DNA from: Oscillospiraceae bacterium
GTDB lineage: Bacteria > Bacillota > Clostridia > Oscillospirales > Ruminococcaceae
Reading direction: 5' to 3'
Length of the DNA stretch: 10,045 nt
NCBI GenBank assembly: GCA_014858325.1
Contig: RKCM01000099.1
Coordinates: 1-10,045, forward strand
Notes under the pieces: model-generated
Told to the model about the DNA's origin: nothing
Seen by the model: only the letters and a program-made list of their open reading frames with translations
The model's database searches: none
Part shown: positions 5,845-10,045 of the stretch, piece by piece
Numbering within the stretch: position 1 is the stretch's first letter
Layout: each line of letters begins with the position of its first letter
Made by a program: the position numbers and the translations under genes

Positions 5845-6480
5845 ATGCAGCAAGAACATACCACCTCCCACGTCGAAAGCGCCAACCGCACCGCTCTGCG
5901 CAATTTCATCATCCAGTCCTCTACCCTGCTTGAAATTTTACTCTCGGGCCTCGTGCTCATCGGCCTGCTGCTCAGCATCGTGCCGCTGCTGCAGTGGATG
6001 CCCGGCCTGCTGGTGGACGGCAACGAAGTTGAGATCCGCACCTTTTTGGAGCGGGCGCTGGACATCGTCATCGGCATCGAGTTCATCAAGATGCTGGCCA
6101 AGCACAGCCCCGGCTCCAGCCTGGAGGTGCTGCTGTACGCCATCGCCCGCCACATGGTCATCGGCCACGAGTCGGCCTTTGAGAACCTGCTGAGCGTAGG
6201 TGCCATCGCCCTCATCTTCATCGTCCGCAAATTTTTTTTCGTGCCCGCGTTCGGCGCACACCTGCCGGATGGACACCCGGCCCCCGATCTGACGCCCCGC
6301 CAGAGCGGCATCCCCGCTGAGGAGTTCCGCGAGCGGCTGCGCCAGCGCATCCACGCTTCAGACCTTTCCTCTGCGGAGAGCGACGAGGTGGACGAGTACG
6401 ACGACTACACCGATGCTGCCGAGGAAGACGATTTTACCGAGTATGTCACCTTCCCCGCATCGAAAGCCAAAACCGAATGA
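5845..6480 (+). CDS. PsiE-family (phosphate-starvation-inducible) membrane protein
   Basis: The product is a small integral membrane protein of 211 residues. The central segment, RALDIVIGIEFIKMLAKHSPG followed by SLEVLLYAIARHMVIGHES and ENLLSVGAIALIFIVRKF, fits my recollection of the PsiE family. The founding member is induced by phosphate starvation in E. coli; its biochemical role is not known. Four membrane helices are likely at about residues 28-50, 66-84, 92-108 and 113-132. The C-terminus, about 80 residues, is hydrophilic and rich in Asp/Glu around 176-200, which is longer than the compact PsiE core. I chose the ATG at 5845: AAAGGAG (5827-5833) precedes it by 11 nt, a rather long spacing, while the in-frame TTG at 5797 has no ribosome site. 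It lies behind the PstS-like gene but has its own promoter. It converges on plsY and shares the terminator at 6486-6527. Confidence 0.75.
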   Translation: MQQEHTTSHVESANRTALRNFIIQSSTLLEILLSGLVLIGLLLSIVPLLQWMPGLLVDGNEVEIRTFLERALDIVIGIEFIKMLAKHSPGSSLEVLLYAIARHMVIGHESAFENLLSVGAIALIFIVRKFFFVPAFGAHLPDGHPAPDLTPRQSGIPAEEFRERLRQRIHASDLSSAESDEVDEYDDYTDAAEEDDFTEYVTFPASKAKTE

Positions 6481-6485
6481 TGCAT

Positions 6486-6527
6486 AAAAAATCCCCCGCA
6501 GCCGTAAAAAGCTGCGGGGGATTTTTT
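6486..6527. terminator. Bidirectional terminator between psiE-like gene and plsY
   Basis: A perfect 17-bp inverted repeat spans 6486-6502 and 6511-6527 around an 8-nt loop. Its GC core is TCCCCCGCAGC/GCTGCGGGGGA, flanked by six A on the left and six T on the right. Read from either strand it is a G/C hairpin followed by a T-run, so it should stop both converging transcripts. Confidence 0.93.
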
Positions 6528-6529
6528 CG

Positions 6530-6544
6530 CCCTCTCAGGCGCTT
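6530..6544 (+). repeat. Truncated repeat fragment matching copy A
   Basis: The 15 bases CCCTCTCAGGCGCTT are identical to the start of copy A (410-424). The match stops at the plsY stop codon (6544-6546), so only the head and the first arm of hairpin 1 are present and the C5/G5 hairpin is missing. It could be a decayed element or the footprint of an insertion or deletion beside plsY. A chance match of 15 bases with the same head is possible but unlikely. Confidence 0.5.
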
Positions 6545-7206
6545 TATTTGTTTTTCTTTTTGCCGAAGAACCGATACTCTTTTCCATCGCGGATGCGCTG
6601 GATGTTGGTGCGGTGCATATAGATCACAAGGCCGCCCATGATGGCTGCCCCCGCCACACAGACGACGAGATCGCCGACCGAAAGGCCCTGGTAGAGGCCG
6701 TAGCAGAGGGTGAGCACCGGGTAGAGGGCCGCCATGGTGATGCTGCCCAGCGACACCATGCCGGTGGGCAGCAGGCAGGCCAGAAAGATGACGAACAGAA
6801 ACGGGATGAGGATGGGCTGGATGGCCAGGATGGCACCGCCCGCCACCAGAACGCCCTTGCCGCCCTTGAAGCCGAAATAGAGGGGCTTCAGGTGGCCGAT
6901 GACGGCCAGGATGGCCGTGAGATAGACGCCCAGATAAGGCGAAACGCTGCCGCCTGCGGGCAGAAAGCCGAAGAGCCAGCGGCCGATGCAGACCGCCAGC
7001 ACGCCCTTGAGCACATCGCCCAGGGCCGTAAGGGCAGCGGCCTTTTTGCCAAAGGTGCGCAGCATATTGGTCATGCCTGCGCCGCCGCTGCCGTAGCGGC
7101 GGACGTCGTCATGGTAAAGATACTTGCTGACCAGGATGCCCGTGTCGATGCTGCCCAGCAGGTAGGCCTGCGCAGCGGCAGCCAGAACGATCAGAACTGT
7201 CGTCAT
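6544..7206 (-). CDS. plsY: Glycerol-3-phosphate 1-O-acyltransferase PlsY
   Basis: PlsY is the membrane enzyme that transfers an acyl group from acyl-phosphate to glycerol-3-phosphate, giving lysophosphatidic acid, the first committed step of phospholipid synthesis. The protein has 220 residues, a normal size, and about five to seven hydrophobic helices. Conserved loops are present: LLGSIDTG (17-23), GSGGAGMTNMLR (39-50), GHLKPLYFGFKGGKG (104-118) and HRTNIQRIRDGKE (198-210). In loop 1 the usual GSGN is GSGG. The C-terminus is strongly basic (GKKKNK). The ATG at 7206 is preceded by GAGGAGG at 8 nt. It is the last gene of the DUF512-der-plsY operon, 18 nt after der, a neighbourhood common in Clostridia where plsY and der often adjoin. 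Expression is probably by read-through from upstream. Confidence 0.95.
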   Translation of the reverse strand: MTTVLIVLAAAAQAYLLGSIDTGILVSKYLYHDDVRRYGSGGAGMTNMLRTFGKKAAALTALGDVLKGVLAVCIGRWLFGFLPAGGSVSPYLGVYLTAILAVIGHLKPLYFGFKGGKGVLVAGGAILAIQPILIPFLFVIFLACLLPTGMVSLGSITMAALYPVLTLCYGLYQGLSVGDLVVCVAGAAIMGGLVIYMHRTNIQRIRDGKEYRFFGKKKNK

Positions 7207-7224
7207 AAGACGTGCCTCCTCCCC

Positions 7225-8568
7225 TTATACGTCCTTGGCGCGGACGTCGCCCGCACCGCGCTCCCGGATGACCAGACGGATGGGGGTGTGCTCCAGGCCG
7301 AAGTTTTCCCGGATCTGGTTGATGAGGTAGCGCTGATAGCTGAAATGGAACAGGTGCTTGGCGTTGACGAATGCCACGAACGTGGGCGGGCGGGTGGAAG
7401 CCTGGGTCAGGTAGAAGATCTTGAGGCGGCGGCCCTTGTCGCTGGGCGGCTGCATCCGGGCGGTGGCGCGGGCCAGCATCTCGTTCAGCACGCCGGTGGG
7501 CACACGAGCGCCGTTCTGGGCGTCCACATCCCGGATCAGCTGCATCAGCTTGTTGACGTTGTAGCCGGTCTGGGCCGAGATGAAGATGATGGGCGCGTAC
7601 CCCATAAAGCTGAAGCACTCGGCATAGCCCTTGCGCTGCAGCTCCATGGTGTTGGTCTCCTTGCCCTCCACGGCGTCCCACTTGTTGACGACGATGATGC
7701 AGGCCTTGCCCTGCTCGTGGGCGTAGCCAGCCACCTTGCTGTCCTGCTCGGTGAAGCCGACGGTGGCGTCCACCAGGATGAGGGCTACACGGCTGCGCTC
7801 CACCGCAGCCAGCGCCCGGACAACCATATACCGCTCCAGCCCATCGGTGATGTTGCTGCGCTTGCGCAGGCCGGCGGTATCGGTAAAGATGAACTTGCCG
7901 TAGGCGTTGTCCACGGGGGTATCGATGGCGTCGCGGGTGGTACCGGCCTCATTGGCCACGATCATGCGGTTCTCACCCAGGATGCGGTTGGTGAGGCTGG
8001 ATTTGCCCACGTTGGGGCGGCCGATGATGGCGACGGGGATGCGGTCCTCCTCCACGACGGTCTCGCTGAAATCCAGATGGGCGCAGACGGCGTCCAGCAG
8101 ATCGCCGGTGCCGTGGCCGTGGACGGAAGAAATGGGCATCACTTCGTCAAAGCCAAGGTTGTAGAACTCGTACAGCTCCATGGGGGTCTCGCCCACGTTA
8201 TCGCACTTGTTGACGGCCAGAATGATGGGCTTATGGCTGCGGCGGAGCATGTGGGCCACTTCCTCATCGGCAGCGGTCAGGCCGTTGCGCACGTCCACCA
8301 CCATGATGATGCAGTCGGCGGTGTCGATGGCGATCTCGGCCTGCTGGCGCATGTGGGCCAGAATGCCCTCAGTGGCCTTGGGCTCAATGCCGCCGGTGTC
8401 CACCAGCATAAACTCGTGGCCGCTCCACTCGCAGTTGGCAAAAATGCGGTCCCGGGTGATGCCCGGGGTATCCTCCACGATGGCCAGACGCTGGCCGCAG
8501 AGTTTGTTGAACAGGGTGGATTTGCCCACGTTGGGGCGGCCCACCACCGCTACGATCGGTTTGCTCAT
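7225..8568 (-). CDS. der: Ribosome-assembly GTPase Der (EngA)
   Basis: Der is an essential cytosolic GTPase with two tandem GTP-binding domains and a KH-like C-terminal domain, needed for maturation of the 50S ribosomal subunit. The 447-residue length fits Gram-positive members. Domain 1 shows GRPNVGKS (10-17), the switch Thr38, DTGG (57-60) and NKCD (120-123). Domain 2 shows GRPNVGKS (183-190), GTTRD (209-213), DTAG (230-233) and NKWD (295-298). The KH-like domain covers about residues 350-447. All G motifs are intact. The ATG at 8568 overlaps the stop of the DUF512 gene by 4 nt (ATGA), with AGGAGG 6 nt upstream inside that gene, so translation is probably coupled. plsY follows after 18 nt. 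Confidence 0.97.
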   Translation of the reverse strand: MSKPIVAVVGRPNVGKSTLFNKLCGQRLAIVEDTPGITRDRIFANCEWSGHEFMLVDTGGIEPKATEGILAHMRQQAEIAIDTADCIIMVVDVRNGLTAADEEVAHMLRRSHKPIILAVNKCDNVGETPMELYEFYNLGFDEVMPISSVHGHGTGDLLDAVCAHLDFSETVVEEDRIPVAIIGRPNVGKSSLTNRILGENRMIVANEAGTTRDAIDTPVDNAYGKFIFTDTAGLRKRSNITDGLERYMVVRALAAVERSRVALILVDATVGFTEQDSKVAGYAHEQGKACIIVVNKWDAVEGKETNTMELQRKGYAECFSFMGYAPIIFISAQTGYNVNKLMQLIRDVDAQNGARVPTGVLNEMLARATARMQPPSDKGRRLKIFYLTQASTRPPTFVAFVNAKHLFHFSYQRYLINQIRENFGLEHTPIRLVIRERGAGDVRAKDV

Positions 8569-9905
8569 GGGGTTCCTCCTTTTCTTCTTCGGGTGATGTG
8601 CAGGCCGCTGCGAAGCAGAGCTTTGGCCTCCTCGCCGCCGGAAGTCGGCAGCACTTCCACTTTCACGCCGAGGCGCCGGCCCAGCTGCTCCGTGGTGATA
8701 TCGTCCAGAAACGTGTCCTTCTCCTCCCGCAGCATGACGGCGGGCACCCCCAGCGTGCCGCTGGTGAGCTTGCCCTCACACTGCCGGATGATGTCGGTGG
8801 CGGTGACAAGGCCCGCCACGCCGACGTTGCCGCCAAAAAATCGGTTCTGGATGGGGTGCACCCGCACCTCGATCATGGGGTACTGGCGGTGCAGCTCGTC
8901 CATCATCCGCTGGATGAGGGGCGCGGCCATGGTGCCGGTGACGACATCCAGCTGTTTGGTGCCGTAAATGCGGTGGGGCTTTTCCAGCTCGGCCAGAAAC
9001 TCGTCCTCGAACAGGCGCATCATGCCCACGCCGTTTTCCAGCTGGTCGAAGTCTTCGTAGAACGCCGTGGGCGGGATGGGACGGCCCGCTTTGAGGTACC
9101 ACTCATCGCTGGGGTAAATGATCCGTTTGCCGTGGCGGCGAAAGCACTCGTCGCCAAACTCCTCCAGAATATCGATGACAGCGGCGCTGGTCTGGGCGTC
9201 GTAGGGCACCTGCGGGTAGAGGTTTTTGCGGTAATCGGTGACGCCGCAGGGCACAGCGGCGATGCTCTGCACCATGGGGGTCAGCTCCAGCAGGTCGCTC
9301 AGGGTGCGGCGCAGCTCGTCGCCGTCGTTGACGCCCCGGCAGAGCACCAGCTGGCAATTGACGGCAATGCCGCCCTCTACAAGGCGGGGCAGGTACTGGA
9401 GCACCTCGCCCGCCCGCTTGTTGGCCAGCATCCGCACCCGGAGCTGGGGGTTGGTGGTGTGGACCGAAATGTTGATGGGCGAGATGTGCATTTTGATGAT
9501 GCGGTCGATCTCGTGGTCCTGCATATTGGTCATGGTGATGTAGTTGCCGAACAGGAAGCTCAGCCGCTCGTCATCGTCCTTAAAATAAAGGCTTTCCCGC
9601 ATCCCCGGGGGGAGCTGGTCGATGAAGCAGAACATGCAGTGGTTGGAGCAGGAGTGCTTGGCATCTCCCAGATAGGTGGAAAAATCGCACCCGAAGGGCC
9701 CGCGCGCGGGGCGGGTGACGTCCCACTCGCGGATGCCGTCCGCCACCTTCGCCTTCAGATGAAAGCAGTGGCTGTCGGTATAAAAATCGTAGTCCAGCGT
9801 ATCGTTCAGCTCGTTGCCGTCCACGCTGAGCAGCTCGTCGCCTGCGGCCAGGCCCAGAGCCTCCGCCTCGCTGCCCGCGTCCACGCGGTCGATTTTAATA
9901 GACAC
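8565..9905 (-). CDS. DUF512 protein: PDZ plus radical-SAM-like domains
   Basis: The product is about 446 residues and belongs to the DUF512 family of putative iron-sulfur oxidoreductases, whose reaction is not established. Residues about 1-60 are a PDZ-like domain (AEALGLAAGDELLSVDGNEL). Next comes a C-x3-C-x2-C cluster, CSNHCMFC (C86, C90, C93), of radical-SAM type, in a strongly conserved stretch ending FIDQLPPGMR. The TIM-barrel-like middle includes PINISVHTT, and the C-terminal half is DUF512 proper (PSDEWYLKAGRPIPP, TGTMAAPLI, FGGNVGVAGLVTATDI). I favour the GTG at 9905: AGGTGA at 9913-9918 is 7 nt upstream, and the protein then begins SIKIDRV as relatives usually do. A GTG at 9911 would be only about 1 nt from that site. 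It is the first visible gene of the operon with der and plsY; DUF512 genes next to der are frequent in Firmicutes. Confidence 0.9.
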   Translation of the reverse strand: MSIKIDRVDAGSEAEALGLAAGDELLSVDGNELNDTLDYDFYTDSHCFHLKAKVADGIREWDVTRPARGPFGCDFSTYLGDAKHSCSNHCMFCFIDQLPPGMRESLYFKDDDERLSFLFGNYITMTNMQDHEIDRIIKMHISPINISVHTTNPQLRVRMLANKRAGEVLQYLPRLVEGGIAVNCQLVLCRGVNDGDELRRTLSDLLELTPMVQSIAAVPCGVTDYRKNLYPQVPYDAQTSAAVIDILEEFGDECFRRHGKRIIYPSDEWYLKAGRPIPPTAFYEDFDQLENGVGMMRLFEDEFLAELEKPHRIYGTKQLDVVTGTMAAPLIQRMMDELHRQYPMIEVRVHPIQNRFFGGNVGVAGLVTATDIIRQCEGKLTSGTLGVPAVMLREEKDTFLDDITTEQLGRRLGVKVEVLPTSGGEEAKALLRSGLHITRRRKGGTP

Positions 9906-9912
9906 GTTCACT

Positions 9913-9918
9913 TCACCT
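9913..9918 (-). promoter_or_regulatory. Ribosome binding site deciding the DUF512 start
   Basis: AGGTGA on the minus strand lies 7 nt from the GTG at 9905-9903 but only 1 nt from the GTG at 9911-9909. It therefore supports the shorter protein. I found no convincing promoter between the terminator at 9941-9979 and this site, so the operon may depend partly on read-through from upstream. Confidence 0.6.
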
Positions 9919-9940
9919 GCTTTCCGGTAGGTTCTTCCTC

Positions 9941-9979
9941 AAACAACAAGAAGGGGAAGGCATTGCGCCCTCCCCTTCT
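9941..9979 (-). terminator. Terminator of the gene at the right edge
   Basis: On the minus strand AGAAGGGGA (9979-9971) pairs with TCCCCTTCT (9957-9949) through 9 bp. One mismatch and two more G-C pairs follow inward, around a 7-nt loop. The T-rich tail TTGTTGTTT (9949-9941) comes next. It lies between the stop at 10016 and the DUF512 start, so it ends the upstream gene and may attenuate read-through into the operon. Confidence 0.78.
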
Positions 9980-10015
9980 GTACATAACACCAATGTGCCA
10001 CCAATTCTGCGCAAA

Positions 10016-10045
10016 TTAGCCCTTCTTGATGACTTCCTCGCCCTT
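10016..10045 (-). CDS. C-terminal end of an unidentified gene
   Basis: Only nine codons and a TAA stop (10018-10016) are inside the window, reading K-G-E-E-V-I-K-K-G on the minus strand. A terminator follows at 9979-9941, which supports a real gene end in this frame. The product cannot be identified from this fragment. Confidence 0.55.
   Translation of the reverse strand, partial: KGEEVIKKG

Noticed and set aside
6613..8967. 784-codon open frame on the plus strand opposite plsY, der and DUF512
   Set aside because: It lies antisense to three genes with clear family motifs, and the translation is His/Asp/Ala/Gly-rich nonsense typical of antisense shadows.
8598..10019. 473-codon plus-strand open frame opposite the DUF512 gene
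   Set aside because: It is the antisense of a gene with an intact radical-SAM motif, and also crosses the terminator and the end of the neighbouring gene.
1..10045. CRISPR array, tRNA, rRNA, insertion sequence or prophage genes
   Set aside because: No regularly spaced direct repeats beyond those listed, no tRNA-like cloverleaf, and no transposase, integrase or phage protein motif was seen.

Overview
The window looks like chromosome from a GC-rich gut Firmicute of the Oscillospiraceae (Ruminococcaceae). Faecalibacterium or a close relative is my best guess. The basis is family-level protein resemblance, AGGAGG-type ribosome binding sites, lipoprotein signals, the DUF512-der-plsY gene order common in Clostridia, and a short two-hairpin repeat with a CTCCCCC/GGGGGAG core that I associate with Faecalibacterium genomes. 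The genus is inference. I see no phage, transposase, CRISPR, tRNA or rRNA.

Left part (1-2956). The 3' end of pyrG (CTP synthase) is followed by a repeat copy and a strong terminator. A minus-strand gene then encodes an unusual protein: a ricin-type beta-trefoil with three evenly spaced QxW motifs, joined to an Ala/Lys/Pro-rich histone-H1-like tail, with no signal peptide. Divergent from it, with its own near-consensus promoter, is a MATE-family efflux pump. Its terminator is the second hairpin of another repeat copy.

Middle part (2957-6527). Immediately after that terminator lies an 11-bp-spaced direct repeat closely matching a Pho box, then a promoter. It precedes a two-gene operon: a 534-residue lipoprotein of unknown function with propeller-like repeats, and a PstS-like phosphate-binding lipoprotein with a twin-arginine-like signal. 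After a terminator, a separately promoted gene encodes a PsiE-family (phosphate-starvation-inducible) membrane protein. No PstC, PstA, PstB or PhoU gene is in view. Together these suggest a small phosphate-limitation locus, and this is the most interesting region of the window.

Right part (6528-10045). A minus-strand operon runs DUF512 radical-SAM/PDZ protein, der (engA, ribosome-assembly GTPase), plsY (glycerol-3-phosphate acyltransferase). The DUF512 and der genes overlap by 4 nt, and der and plsY are 18 nt apart. A long symmetric hairpin serves as a shared terminator between the converging psiE-like and plsY genes. At the right edge only the last nine codons of another minus-strand gene are visible, followed by its terminator.
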